NCBI GenBank assembly: GCA_019426215.1
Contig: CM033393.1
Span: 24,864,591 to 24,928,590 of the forward strand
Length of the DNA: 64,000 nucleotides
DNA from: Buddleja alternifolia
Taxonomy: Eukaryota > Streptophyta > Magnoliopsida > Lamiales > Scrophulariaceae
Reading direction: 5' to 3'
A program made the position numbers and the translations under genes. The notes beneath the pieces were generated by a model. The model worked only from the letters and a program-made list of their open reading frames with translations, was not told the origin of the DNA and ran no database searches. This document shows, in pieces, positions 10,643 through 23,210 of the stretch. Positions within the stretch are counted from its first letter, which is position 1. Every line of letters begins with the position of its first letter.

Positions 10643-12455
10643 TGTTAGATCCAATTTATTCTTTGAATTATTTACGATGATAATTAGGTTTTATGTCAAA
10701 CTCCCAAAATTATGTAAGTTTAATTTCATAGACTCATGTATAAGAGCTTTGAGAATGTAATTGATTACTTAGTAGTTTCTTTTAGGGTCAACTCTGAAGA
10801 TCGATAAACCAAAGCATTGGCAGAATTCTAAATGAGTGACGTCATACGATCAAGGTTAAGTTCTATATGAGATGAAGTTTAGCGCCAACTTTGAGTCGAA
10901 GATAGCACATATTGTTCCGGTACATCTAATGATTAAAGTGCAATTAGCAACGGACATTTAATCCAAGCGAATATTTATTTGAATGTGTTTAATGCAACAT
11001 TAGTAAGTATTAATGAGTTGAGGACACAAGATGTACCGAGCAGTGGCCATAATACCTTAGACTGTCAGAATTGCAATCTGAAGTGACTGTTGCAGTGGAA
11101 TTTCAGGGAAAAAGACGGAGCGTGAGGAACACGCGCCCTGTCTAATGTCAAATGGACATTAATGGGCATTTGTCTATATACAGAAGGTCCTTAAGTCAAT
11201 TGAACAACTGAAAATACGAGCATATACAAAACTTAGAAATTGAGCTTTTTGGGAGGGAACATGGTAAAAGGAACGTGTATTCAGCAGTTCAGAGATGTTC
11301 ATTAGCCACTCTCTTTGATTTTTTATTTTTTTCTGTTGAATTTAAGGCTTCCTCAAAATTAGGACACACCAATGTAGTTTTTCTAAGTTTGGAAGCACTT
11401 TTCAAATGAAGTTTGAGATAGAAGTACATTTGTAAAAATATTAATTATTTGGTAATGAAATTCAAATAGAATTTTCTAATAAGTCACTTATCCAAAAGTC
11501 CATTTTGAAAAAATGCATATTAGTGACTTTTGGACTTTTTTTTCAAAACTTCTATAAGAAGACGTTTAACTATAATTGTGCCAAACATTTTACATTTCTA
11601 AAAGCTCTTATTTGAAATGCCAATTCTAAAAAATCGGTCCTACAAATGGACTTATTAATTGAGAAGTGGATCCAAATGCATCCAAAGAGAATGTCCAAAA
11701 GCAAAAAAAAAATTAAAGTTATATAGTATGTCTAACTCGTACATCTTCAAGAGGAAGAAATGTTTGGTTCAAAGAGATTTTGTTCTTATCAAACACAAAC
11801 GCCCAATTAAACCCTCAAATCTTTGAATGAATGAGAAGTTGCTGAAGTTTCATATAGTATTCCTGAGTAGTTGAAGTATTGAAATTGAAGTCTTTAAGCA
11901 AGAGACTCGAGGAGTCAAAGGATCTAATGATCTTAGTTTTTGAATCACGTTGATTTTTAAACAACCATTATTGTGTAGACACGTTTTGTGTGAATGTCTT
12001 AAAAATCATTTTAATGGATTCCTCCAAGTTAATGAAAAGAAGGACGCAACTAAGATTACATAACCTAACGAAACTTGCAAAGCTTGTGTTCTTTACTTCC
12101 AAGCACTTACAACTTTATATAAATTGGCATATATTGATTGTTGAACTTGCATAATTATTTCAAGAGGTTTTAAGAAAAAAAATTCAAAAACAAGCAACTG
12201 AACTCTCAAGTTTATCGACATTCAAAATATTTTAAGAAGAAAATTATAATGTTACTTCACTGTGCAATGCTCGATCTTAGTATTGAAAGGTTGTACCTAC
12301 TCTGTTCAAGAGTTTACAACTAAAATCTAAATTTCTTTCTTAAAAGAGTCCTCATTAACACTGATCATGTATTTTAGTCTTAAAAAATCAAATGCAATTT
12401 TTTAAAAACCCAAAACTTTCAGGGTCTATACCCCTCCCACCCTATTTTTTAGTGT
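10643..12455 (+). repeat. Decayed Sirevirus-like solo LTR
   Basis: This region aligns by eye, in order, with the Sirevirus LTR at 50506-51985. Shared landmarks include ggttttatgt near 10690, ttcatagact near 10728, a cagaattctaa block near 10822, gacatttaat near 10954, a tcctccaagt..aagaaggacg block near 12020, and a pyrimidine-rich end near 12430. Similarity is only moderate, so it is an older insertion. No internal region or partner LTR is adjacent, so it is solo or truncated. A foldback stretch at about 11440-11560 appears to be inserted or expanded within it. Confidence 0.6.
11380..11640. repeat. Small foldback sequence
   Basis: ccaaaagtcc near 11496 and its inverted complement ggacttttgg near 11526 form a short stem, and flanking arms rich in caaatga/tcatttg-type words also pair partly. 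It may be a MITE remnant. Ends and target duplication could not be fixed. Confidence 0.3.
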
Positions 12456-13726
12456 TATACCTAGCCACTGATAGTGTTGTGTACCCGACAAGCCATCTAT
12501 TGGCTTGCCCAGAAGACTAAAAATACTATGACAGTCCTATCTTTGATATCATATTGAATTAGTTATTGGCAACCCCGTCTTTATCGCATGGTAAGAAAAA
12601 GATCTCATGAATTACTCATGGCTAGGGGAGTGGTCATCATATGGGAGTGGCTATTGTGGAACACTCTCGAGGGCCGTAATCCTGAAGCCCTGTTCCAAGT
12701 CATAGAGACTGCGTGATGTGGGATATCGCAGTCTCACAAAGACTTGTTTGTGGGTGTCATTCTCATGGGAGAGTGCCTTGTTCCATGGGCAATGACCTTG
12801 GGGTCAGTGCACACACAAATATCTATACTTTGGTAAGTATGAGATTGAATGACCCCGTAAGGACTCCTCATTTGTTCAATGTCGAACTTGAAGTCCTTCG
12901 GTTTCGTAGTGTGAGATTAGTCCTCGAACTTGAGATGTCATGGAGGAAAGGTATAATACCCACTGCACTTTGATATACACGTGAATTCCAGGAGAATCAT
13001 ACTGCGGCGTATGTTGGGTGTAGTCTGGTGGTGTCACTGGGCAGATGACATCAGATAGGAGATCCATCCACGGGTTGAAGCTTGGTATTTTATATGCTAT
13101 TGCTAAAGCTAAATGATCGTTAAAAGACTCTGGTCGGGGCATTGTCTTATAAGAGGAAGTGGTCTCCCTGCTTAGAAGACCATGTCATTTATATTTCAAA
13201 TACAAACATAGTTTATGGGTTATTAGGTTTCGACTGATGTGAAACCCTAGACTGCAGACAAGAAAAGGATGGAAGAATTTGACTCATATAAAGATCGTAA
13301 CCTAGAGAGGTTTGCTGTTCATCGTTAACATCTAGGAAGTCGTGACACTATTTCTAGATGCCGAACCATGACCAATAGGTGCCTTGAATTAATATGGTGT
13401 AATTAATTCAAGACCTGATTAACTATTTAGCTAAATAATTGATTTAGACAATTTGGTGATTGTATAGTCTTTGGGGTGAGGACATATTGTTGGCTTGTTA
13501 ATGAGCTTAAGGAGTCACACATGAACTGTGTTGTACCCATTGACTAAGTTATTTTTTTGTGAATTAATGGAGAGATTAATTAATCAAGAAACGGAATAAA
13601 TTAATTAAGTAGTCTTAATTAAATATAGTCTTAATTTAATATTGGTATATTAAATTTGAAAGAGACTAATTAATTAATATGTAAGAGAGAAATATAATAT
13701 ATATATATGTATATAGATACACGTGT

Positions 13727-13852
13727 GGCATGCATGTATGTGTGTGTGGTGGAAAGATTTTATCTTGTTCACTAAGTCTACACATATATGGCATGCATGT
13801 ATGTGTGTGTGGTGGAAAGATTTTATCTTGTTCACTAAGTCTACACATATAT
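13727..13852. repeat. 63-bp tandem duplication
   Basis: Two essentially identical copies with a period of 63 bp start ggcatgcatg at 13727 and 13790. Each carries gtgtgtgtggtggaaagatt and ends in an AT run. It lies inside the copia LTR. The near-identity implies a recent duplication compared with the LTR itself. Confidence 0.85.
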
Positions 13853-14318
13853 ATCTATATATATATATATATATTATATTGGATAAATCTTGAAATATAT
13901 GGTAAAATTTATTTAATTGGTTAGTTGACTAATTAATTATATGGAAAAATCTTATAAATGTATTTGGATGGATCTTATATATTTGGAAAGATCTCAAATA
14001 TATGAAAAGATCTTGTTACTTAATTAGTTGATCTAATGAAGTAAGGAAGAGAGAATAAGACAGAAAGAAAAATATAATATATAAAGATAATATATATATA
14101 GATACACGCCACGCGTGTATGTGTGGTTAACCAATTGGTGACCTTTATCTATATATTATTATATTATATTCCTTAAATTAATTAATTCACTTATCATAAG
14201 TTTGAATATTAAGATACTCATTATTTATTCTCTTCTTCCTCTTCTCTTTGCATTAGAGCTTAAACACTTTATTCCTACCCTTTTCTCCACAAGCCAAACA
14301 TTCGATCTCTTTAGGCTA

Positions 14319-14418
14319 GCACTAAAAATGAGGATCGAGGGTATGAGCTAATGTGTGGTGCCCTTAGAGCACTAAAAATGAGGATCGAGGGTACGAGCTA
14401 ACGTGTGGTACCCCTTAG
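14319..14418. repeat. 50-bp tandem duplication
   Basis: Two copies start gcactaaaaatgaggatcga at 14319 and 14369 (period 50 bp) and differ at a few positions. They lie in the 3' third of the copia LTR, near the likely transcribed part. Confidence 0.85.
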
Positions 14419-14980
14419 AGGTGTTTTCTCTGCCAAGACACTAGAGCAAAACAATCCAAGATTGAGGATCGAAGAGATGGGTAGATTGCTGTGAAGAATC
14501 AAGTTGGTGGAAGATTTTCAAGGTCCAAGTTGCTGCCAAGAATTCGATCGGTGGAAAATCTTCACGAGGTGAACACGAGAAAACCTCCTTTATAAATCAG
14601 ATGGTACCATGCCAACCTAATCGCTTGTTTAGGGGTTGTGGTTTTGTAATTTCTAAATATTTGTTTCCGCTGCGTATCCACAATCCCAAGGGATTAGACA
14701 CCGTAGGGGTAGAGCGATCCCAACAACCACCTCTAAGCTGGCGAGTTGATAAGCTCACTAAATTCTTTCCAAAATGATGGTAGCCCTCATAAAAGTCTTG
14801 AGGTTGAATTGGATATGATTCTTGTTTACTAAGCTTCGGGCTGAGGTTGTCAAGTCGGACGAGTAGAAAAATCTTGATATTGTGCTGACCTACATGTTAT
14901 TAAGATTGAGATTTGTTGTGGGACCATAAGAGAAACTTCACTACAAGAAACTATATACGAAGAATTATCTTATGGAATCA

Positions 14981-15337
14981 CTAACCACATAGAACTAGTG
15001 GGGGTTGATGTGCTAAGAATACAGTCACACCAAGGCCACATGCAACGCCAAAAGTCAGGGCAAAGCTTGTTGAGGCTGCACTTTTGGAACAAAAGTTGGT
15101 CTTGAGTTTATAGATGATATCCTGACGATACCGATCAATGAGAAGGAACTTGGGTAGTGGTTTGACAATATCAACTTCAATACACAATTGTGTATAACTG
15201 GCGTGTGACACTTGTGACGTTTGAACATCAACTTTGATAAGTCGCCCAATAAGACGAGTTGCCTTAAACTGCACCTTCGGTGAGGAGTACTCAACAGGTA
15301 ACTCCGTAGTTGCAACCATAAGGATAAATTTAATCAA
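14981..15337 (-). pseudogene. LINE ORF1-like fragment (DUF4283 / zf-CCHC_4 type)
   Basis: The minus-strand reading contains TRLIGRLIKVDVQTSQVSHA, then TQLCIEVDIVKPLPKFLLID. This fits the pattern of plant LINE ORF1 and related proteins around the zf-CCHC_4 region: an IGKPIKVD-like motif, a CVEVDLxKPL-like motif, then a basic segment. The downstream CCHC knuckle expected in the family is missing and the reading changes to unrelated residues. The fragment lies between the copia LTR and the eIF6 promoter and is too short to be functional. Confidence 0.55.
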
Positions 15338-15855
15338 ATGAAAATGAATAATTTGTGCATTTGCTTGAAGGTTGAGGAATCAAAATGTTATTCTTAGTTC
15401 AACCCCTTGTTTGCAAATTTTTCTACTTTGTTTAGTCATCATGCCAAGTCAACGAAAATCCCCAACTTTGAGTCACGTGTGAATTTTGATTCTTGCAACC
15501 ACTGGTGACCTCAAATCGAGCCAAATTGGAAATTAGTAGACTAAAATTGAAATTTGAAGTTACGTGCCCTTCAAACAAAATTGACAAAAGTTAGTGGACC
15601 AGAAATGCTCTTTCCGTGAATGTGGGGACTCCAAAGAAAAGAAGATAATCCCAAAAAATATAGAGAGAAAATATCTTCTTCCAGACACACAGCCTAGCCT
15701 ACCGATAGAAAAACCCTAGTTCGCTCGCTCGCTCCTTTACTTCATTGTATTATATACACCTTCTCCACCGTTTTCATTGTGTATCTATAATTTTGTGTTC
15801 ATAAATTGTATCATCTAATCAAAAAGTTCCGCAGTTCGTGCCTTCTCCTTTCACG
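15338..15855 (+). promoter_or_regulatory. Upstream region and 5' UTR of the eIF6 gene
   Basis: No coding sequence is supported. The proximal part contains aaaaaccctag at about 15710, a tcgctcgctcgctc run at about 15721-15734 and a pyrimidine-rich leader before the ATG at 15856. The aaaccct motif is common in promoters of plant translation-related genes. Confidence 0.45.
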
Positions 15856-16211
15856 ATGGCCACAAGTAAGTACGGGGAGAGTCGCACATGTGTATACATA
15901 CTATTGTTTGGTCAAATTATAATTCTCATCAATTTGTAGATATGAAGATGAAAAGCTTTTTTAATTAATTTGTTTTTGGACAGGATTGCAATACGAGAAT
16001 AATAGCGAGATTGGGGTTTTTTCTAAGCTCACCAATGCGTATTGTCTGGTCGCGATTGGGGGTTCCGAGAACTTCTACAGGTTAATTATTTTTCCTAATT
16101 ACCTATATAGCGTTCGTTCTTGTGTCTGTGATTTTTATTGTTGGAGTTCCGTTCCTTACCTGATGATTATGTTATGTACCCCGATTCTTTTAATCCGTAA
16201 TGACTTGATGA

Positions 16212-16275
<64 letters not shown>

Positions 16276-18393
16276 ATTATTTTGTGGCTGGCTAGCACGT
16301 TCGAGGCTGAGTTGGCTGATGTAATTCCGGTGGTTAAAACCTCCATTGCCGGCACTAGAATCATCGGACGACTCTGTGCTGGTGAGAGTTATGCTTTTCA
16401 ATCGGCTGTAGTGGTTGTTTTTTATGTGCTGCTCTGCCTTTGACTTTCTCATCATCTAAATATTGAAGGCTTATTAATCTTTCCTCCCCCTCCCTCTGCC
16501 AAATAAAACTCATTTCGCAGGAAATAAAAATGGGTTGCTTTTGCCTCACACAACTACTGATCAAGGTGATTTCATTGACTCTTAAAATGTTTTATATACA
16601 TATATATATATATATATATAGCTTTATAGATACGCATAGTTGTCGTAATATAGGTCGATGGGCAATCTCTTTCTGCTTTTTGGTTGCATGTTAAATTTAT
16701 GCCTGTTAAGTCCTAAAAATGAGATCCTTGAGTAATTTCTACAGTGTCAGAGTTTGCATCACTACGAGTTACCTGTCTAAGGAGTATTTATCCTGACCAG
16801 TCAAGATTGTGATGAGGTTTATTATTTGTAAAATCATGCCAACTTCTTTATATATCTAGTTCCCGTCTTTACTTTTGTCCCTCTGACCAGCAAATTAAAC
16901 TTTGTGTGACATTGTCTGGAGTTGCCAGTTCTGCCTATAACAGGCGCTGTATTTTGGTTGCAGTATCCTTTTAGATCCTCTATGTACCACTGTGATTGTT
17001 TTTGTCCAAACACTATATCTTGCCAATTAAGCAGTTAAGACACATCTGATGTGATGGCGTTATCTCTATATGTTTATGCTCTGTGTTGTGCAAACGGACA
17101 ATATCACACTTTGTTGGTTTTTGGAGCTGCTGTTGATATTTTGCCTTTTTATTATAGAACTACAACACTTGAGGAACAGTCTACCAGATTCAGTTGTTGT
17201 TCAGCGTATTGATGAGAGATTATCTGCCCTGGGGAACTGCATTTCATGCAATGATCATGTTGCTCTTACACATCCTGATCTTGACAGGGTAAACTTTTAA
17301 CTGCGTCCGTGTCTTGAAGTTCATATTAATCCTGCTTGATTTGTGTTGGTTCTTTTGTCGGAAGAGCCCAATTCTTGTTTCTAATCTGGCTATTCTATTC
17401 TGGTGTGCATAGTTTCCTTTTTTTTTTTCCTTCTCTTACTCTCAGGTGGGAATTATATTATTTTTGTTTGTGAAAGGCTGACCTCATTGCCAGCCTCTGT
17501 AATTTTCTTAAGAACAAAGGGATTAAAACACATCCTTCAATTTGTGATATCGAGAGAAGAATATTGTTCTACAACCCTCGTGTAAAGTTAGTTATTTCAT
17601 TCTTCCGCTTTTGCTTAATCAGATCATCTGTTTACACCTGGTTTATTGTTTCTATGGTTTAGTATTGTAGAATTTTTTCTACAGCAACTTTCATCAAATA
17701 TATATATATATTTTTTGGCATTTTCTGTTTTTCCCATTGAAGATGCTTTAATTTTTATGTCAACTTCCATGTGTTTATGAGTTACTTTCTTCTTGTTGAG
17801 ATGTTTGAATTAAGTATGCCATATTTGGTTCACTCTATGTAAGTACAGTTCATGCATACCTATTTAATGCGGTCGCTTGATCTTAAAAAACAAGAAGCAT
17901 TGAGGTTAATATCTCCCAATATTTCTCTAGGAAACTGAGGAGATGATTGCTGATGTTCTCGGGGTAGAAGTTTTTAGGCAGACAATTGCTGGAAACATAC
18001 TTGTGGGAAGTTTCTGTGCATTTTCCAACAGAGGGGGCTTGGTAAGAGTTCAATTCTTGGATGAAGTGAACATTCTTAAATAAAAAGTTGAAATGAATTT
18101 CATTTCATACTAAAATACTTATTGCTCCGTCTCAGGTCCATCCTCATACATCAGTAGAGGATCTAGATGAACTCTCGACCCTTCTTCAGGTGCCTCTGGT
18201 GGCTGGTACTGTGAATCGTGGTAGTGAAGTAATAGCTGCTGGCTTGACAGTGAACGACTGGACAGCATTCTGTGGATCAGATACAACTGCTACGGAGTTG
18301 TCTGTTATCGAGAGTGTTTTCAAGATAAGAGAAGCTCAACCTAGTGCTCTTGTTGATGAGATGAGAAAATCATTGATCGACACTTATGTTTGA
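15856..18393 (+). CDS. EIF6: Eukaryotic translation initiation factor 6 (eIF6), 7 exons
   Basis: Exons 15856-15865, 15984-16080, 16296-16381, 16521-16565, 17158-17288, 17931-18041 and 18136-18393 join with GT..AG introns into a 245-residue protein, the usual eIF6 length. The first exon codes only for MAT plus one base. Recognisable eIF6 blocks are [110 protein letters not shown] and [20 protein letters not shown]. eIF6 (Tif6) binds the 60S subunit through uL14, blocks premature joining with 40S, and is needed for nucleolar 60S biogenesis. All splice sites are intact and no disruption is visible, so this is a likely functional host gene. Intron 2 carries a long ATT microsatellite close to the acceptor. 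Confidence 0.97.
16211..16275. repeat. (ATT)n microsatellite in eIF6 intron 2
   Basis: About 22 uninterrupted ATT triplets lie in intron 2, ending roughly 20 bp before the exon 3 acceptor at 16295. Both strands read as homopolymeric Leu, Ile or Asn ORFs, which are artefacts of the repeat. Confidence 0.95.
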
Positions 18394-18796
18394 GGCTTTT
18401 TTAAATCTTCTATTTGTGGATGTGTGAAGCAACGATTCCCTATGATCTTTGTGCTCTTGTTGTTATGGATAATGGTTTCTGTTCTAAGTTTTAGATATAA
18501 GTATGTATTTTCATTTCAGTACTTTGGTGGCTTCCTGATTGTAAGAAGTGGTGACTTTATTTTCATTTCACGTTCAGTTCATTTTGTTCGTGCTCCTATG
18601 GTGCGGTGTTTCTCATAAAGTTTAGGGGTTCAATTATGTGCATACCCCTCACCTATTGGCCAACTACAGCAAGCTCCTAACATTTTGGTGAATTCAGACC
18701 CTGGCTGGCACAAAAGTCGTTGGAAAGTATAAAAAGTCAATTTCCACCCTCCTAAAATCGAGGTAACAAAAAAGAAAAATTTGAAACAGAAGGCCA
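18394..18796 (+). other. 3' UTR and spacer after eIF6
   Basis: Sequence from the TGA at 18391-18393 to the start of the solo LTR. It is T-rich with no supported coding. A perfect polyadenylation signal is not evident. Confidence 0.5.
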
Positions 18797-21700
18797 TGTC
18801 ACGCCCCAAAATTGGGGCATAAAAGACCCAACTTGAATACATAAGTCTATCGTAGCTGTAGTTCCAAATCAAAACATGGACCCAATTTTTATCAATGTAT
18901 CTTAGGGTCCTACTCTTGAAACTATCATCCGCATCACGAAGTGACTTAATATCCTTGAATAAAACTACCAGTTTTTACCTCTTGGATCGTCTATGTCTAT
19001 TCCTGTTATCCTCCAACTAGTCTCACTGCTCAACTCACCTACAGTTGGAAGGAAGGAATGAAACAAAATACGTAAGCAAAGGCTTAGTGAGTGCCAGTGC
19101 TTGTGTGCAAGTTTCACAAAATAGTTTTTAAACCCAAATGATAAATTAGTGAGGGAAAAACAATAAAAGTTTTTGTTGATTTTCAAAGGATAATTGAAAT
19201 CCTAAATAAGAAAAGCAATTTGTGATCATAGTAACAATTAAGCAATAGCTAGTATGAGACAGAGGTCTTAGTATATGCACGATGAGGTTTTGTCAAATAT
19301 CATTGAAAACATGCTTGGAAAAATTACGTTCATGATAAAGCTGGAACAATTGGTGGCATGATATTTAAGTTTCAAAACATGCATTTTAAAAAGCATGTAG
19401 TTCAATGCAAGAATCACGTACAAGACATGTTTAAGTAACATGTACACGTCACGCTTAAGCAGTAGGGGGCCATGTTAGAAATACCATCGCGTCCGATGAT
19501 TTACCCATAGCACTTTGGGTCCCGCTGCTTCTTCCTTATCACCCCTGAACACGCGGCTTAAAAGCCATCACCTTATACCTCCCCACGCAGGCTCGCGATG
19601 CCCGATTTGGTCATATCCGGAGTATGCCACACGATAAATGACCCATGCACCCTCAGAGCACTCCGTCCTAGGTGCATGGATCTGGACGTGGATAGCGGGA
19701 ACTGTTTAAGACCGCAATCCCATGCTTGACCGGCCGAACCCTGCCCTATCCATCGCCCGACCTTGGGCCCAACACAACCACGTCAGATGCAACACGTCAC
19801 AAGAACACCATCACGACAAATGATCACAATACAAGACCAATGATGGAGTAATCTCACGAAAATCATAAAATCGATGTTTATTTGAAATCATTCTTGTAAA
19901 AATTATGCATCCGAAATAAGTATGCAATCACGTATGTCACGAATGATGCAATGAAGCATTTTAGCTCATGATGAAATATTCAATCGAGCGAATAGTTTTT
20001 CAGAATTTCCTTAAAAAAATGTTTTCCTAGAATTCATTTTCACAAAATGCAAGATACGTGTTTGAAACATCCATGCAGGTAATAGTTGGTGCCAAGAATT
20101 GGTGAATATAAAATGAGTCCTTGATTTGATTTGAAAGTGTTGAAACTCATTTTAGGTCAAGTATTCAAAGCATGACGAAAGTGTATATATATATATATAC
20201 ACACACGACGTGTTCCTTCCAGTTTTGAAAGACATATAACTATAATTTTGAGAGGCAACTCACCTCGTCCAATCAAATACCAAGCTCAAGTCGAGAATTT
20301 GAGTGATGCTCAATCTATCTCGTAAGTGCAATTACCCAACAGTCACCCATCTTTAGGAATATGAATAACTCCGATCAAAGAAGCTAAAAACCTCCATTGT
20401 TCATACGTGAACAAGATTGCACCAAATCGCTTCACCGTGTGCCTCCTTCAATTGGCGCGCGTCTCCGTCATTATCCTTTATTCATCCCTTTAACAATTCA
20501 ATAAACATCTAACTTAATATATATATATATATATAGATTCGTAAATAACTAGGCTTTCTTAATATTCAATTCAATCTCAAGAACCTAACCTAAATAGGGT
20601 GAATTGGGCCTTCAAAATCAACATCCCAAAACTGCCAGATTTAGACACGTCATGTCACCTTGTAGACAAATCGACTTTCCGATCACATTACACCATGGAT
20701 TTTAGAAAATCTTACCACTAACAACATCTACATTCCAAGTTCTATCTAGTGGTTATCTTGAATTTACAATAGGACCAAAATAAGGGGTATTTTAAAACAA
20801 AGGAACATGAATGATAATTTCTGGAAATCAAAACAGCAGACTCGCATAGGTCCTTTGATGGCCATTCTTTTGACTATTTCTCATCAATTTTCAACAAAAT
20901 TTACCATTAAACTTATATAAACTAAATAAGGATTCTGAATATGGTTTTGTATGTATAATCAAAGCATAGAAAAAGGGGTTTTTGGGCAATTGAATATGGA
21001 ACACAGATTCTGGAATTGAAAAGATCCTACTGGCAGTGATGTTTTAAATGTAATTCTGTAATGATTCCTCAACGATTTTCAAAGAAAATTACCTGTAATG
21101 ATATCTACACTTATAGAGGTTTCCAAAAATGGTCTTGCATGCATGATCAATCAACCGGAAGAGTTATTTCTTGCCAAGCAAAAACAGAACACAGTTCTGA
21201 AATTAAAAATCTGGACAGTTTTGTGCAAGGCTTGAAGCGATTCTGAAATTTTCGGTAGCCGATTCAACAAATACGATTCCATAGTGTTGTTCCTTATCCT
21301 CTTAGGATGAAATTGATATAAGGAACACCAAAAATGGACATCATTTGATCTCTCAATTATCAAGTTTACCGCCACTGACAGAGCTGGATTTTCATGCGGG
21401 ATTTGCTTGTAAGATTTGTTATGTTGTTGTGGGTTGAGCTTTGTCTTGTTGTAGTTCTCTTGAACCTTTGTGAGCTTAAAGGAGGTTAAAATGGAGAAAA
21501 ATAATGATGTTTAGACCAGGGAATAGTTGGGTAAAAATGAGAGAAAAGGGAATGAATAGGTAGTGGTATATATATAGGGTGTAAGGAGGGCTTGAGGGCA
21601 ATTTTTCTATTTGAGTCTAAGCCCTGACCATATTGTATATCATCTAATGGTCCCTTCACACATAAGAGTTAATATTCAGCCCCTACATAGAGCAAGATTA

Positions 21701-21823
21701 GTATACATCCAATATAATTACCAAAAGAAGGAATAATACATTTTACTCAAGTAATTCTTGAGATTATAATACTAGTCGTCGAATTAGTAAGTATACTAAG
21801 ATTAAGAAAACCCGGGCATCACA
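18797..21823 (-). mobile_element. Solo LTR, 3027 bp, Tekay-like Ty3/gypsy
   Basis: The block starts TGTCACGCCCC and ends GGGCATCACA, and is flanked by a perfect 5-bp duplication ggcca (18792-18796 and 21824-21828). No gag-pol lies inside, so it is a solo LTR left by LTR-LTR recombination. Length near 3 kb and, read on the minus strand, a start TGTGATGCCCGGG and an end GGGGCGTGACA resemble LTRs of the Tekay (Del) chromovirus group; the minus orientation is inferred from this. It contains a GC-rich block near 19480-19790 and AT dinucleotide runs near 20190 and 20520. The short ORFs within it have no recognised domain. Confidence 0.88.
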
Positions 21824-21829
21824 GGCCAG

Positions 21830-22402
21830 ATTGGATACTATTTCTCATTTTTTATTTTTCTAAGAAAAAGAAAGAGAATTTCTTTTTTAGGGAATAGAAA
21901 TATGATAAGAGGAAATGTGTTTGGATGGAGTTTATTTGATAGAAAAAAGTGTTATGACAAAGTGTGATCTAATATATATACATATATATATATATTTTAT
22001 TTTTTTTGGTAAAAAAAGTTATTTTTTTGTGGGAAGTTCATATGGATGAGTTTTTATTTTTTAAATAAATTTAGATATACTTAAGTTAAACTCTTATATA
22101 AGGTACTCAAAAATATTCAAAGTGGATCTTATTTTGTACTTAACGTCATTTCGAATCAAAATATGTGATTATTTTGATAATTTTGTTAAGATATTGGCGA
22201 TAAAGGTCTTTTAGCTAATAGGAAAAAATTTGACTTCTCTGAGAAAAATATCAATTAAATCCATTTTTTAATGAAATTTGAGATTTTTTTTTAGGGAAAT
22301 TGAGTGTAATATTTCTTTAAAATATTTTTAGGAGATACTAAACAAACACATTTTTTATGGAAAAAAATCTCTGAAAAATTGAGAAATGGGATATAACATG
22401 TC
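21830..22402. mobile_element. Degenerate inverted-repeat element (MITE-like)
   Basis: The left arm contains tatttctcattttttat near 21839 and aaatgtgtttggat near 21923. The inverted complement of the right arm contains catttctcaatttttcag (near 22380) and aaatgtgtttgttt (near 22345), in the same order. This is an inverted repeat of roughly 100 bp around an AT-rich centre with no ORF. Target duplication is not resolved. Confidence 0.4.
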
Positions 22403-22578
22403 ATCCAATTAGGGGCCAAAAACTTTATGTTGACTTGACATTAGATACCGATGGGATACTTGTTATTACACATTAAGTTAGGAGTGTACATGTAATACAA
22501 TTTTATTTAAACTATTATTTTTATATATGATTTTATTTACTAATTCATAATCTTATTAATTTCTAAAATAATTAACTA

Positions 22579-23210
22579 GGAAAAATTACTAAAACCCCCC
22601 TAAAATGGACTTTTGTATCCAAAAAAATCCATGAAAATATTTTTTATTTCAAAATCCCATTCCACCAACTCTTCATTTCAAAACTCCCAACATTTAGGGT
22701 TAATAAATTTATGGACATAATCGTCCTTAGCCTATTAGATTAAAAATTAATTAATTGTAGTTTCGTGTAAAAACTTAGTTATTTAGAACTTTTATATTGA
22801 TAATAATCGATACTAATTGATTTTAGTCTTAAACTTTCAGATTTTTTTTTCTTTTTTTTAAAATTTTAAAAAATATATGTTTAGATAATTACCATATTAA
22901 TATCAAAAATAAATTATTACCATATTAATATCAAAAATAAATTATCTAAAAATATTTAATATTTAAAAGTAAAATTCAATTATACGATTTATCAATTTAA
23001 AAAATTTAAAAGAAAAATCCGATTAAAAAAATTAATGAATCAATTCTTAACTTAATAAATGAAGGATAAATTAGTCCAAAAAATTGTTAATCCTAATTTT
23101 TGAGGTTTTTGGAATTAAAAGTTTGTAAAATGGATTTTTGAGATGGAAAAATATTTTTATGGGTTATATGGATACAAAAATTTATTTTAGGGGGATTTTA
23201 GTAATTTCCC
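22579..23210. mobile_element. Mutator-like MITE, 632 bp, with TIRs of about 150 bp
   Basis: The left end GGAAAAATTACTAAAACCCC and the inverted complement of the right end GGGAAATTACTAAAATCCCC start terminal inverted repeats that stay alignable for about 150 bp, including cctaaaat and tttttgtatcc. The flanks aattaacta (22570-22578) and aattaatta (23211-23219) match at eight of nine positions. Long TIRs with a 9-bp duplication are typical of Mutator-like elements. There is no transposase; the centre is AT-rich. Confidence 0.75.

Larger units (their letters stand above)
12469..14725 (+). repeat. Copia-type solo LTR, about 2.26 kb
   Basis: The sequence starts TGATAGTGTTGTGTACCC and ends GATCCCAACA, the TG..CA pattern of LTRs. 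The flanks gccac (12464-12468) and accac (14726-14730) match at four of five bases. The same start recurs at 27871 and the block gagtgccttgttccatgg..gaatgaccccg recurs near 26020 and 28170, so this is a family with several copies in the window. It contains many AT dinucleotide tracts and two internal tandem duplications. No coding region is attached. Confidence 0.65.

Noticed and set aside
16156..16455. ORFs of poly-Asn, poly-Ile and poly-Leu over the eIF6 intron
   Set aside because: They are translations of the (ATT)n microsatellite and run across intron and exon in the wrong frames.
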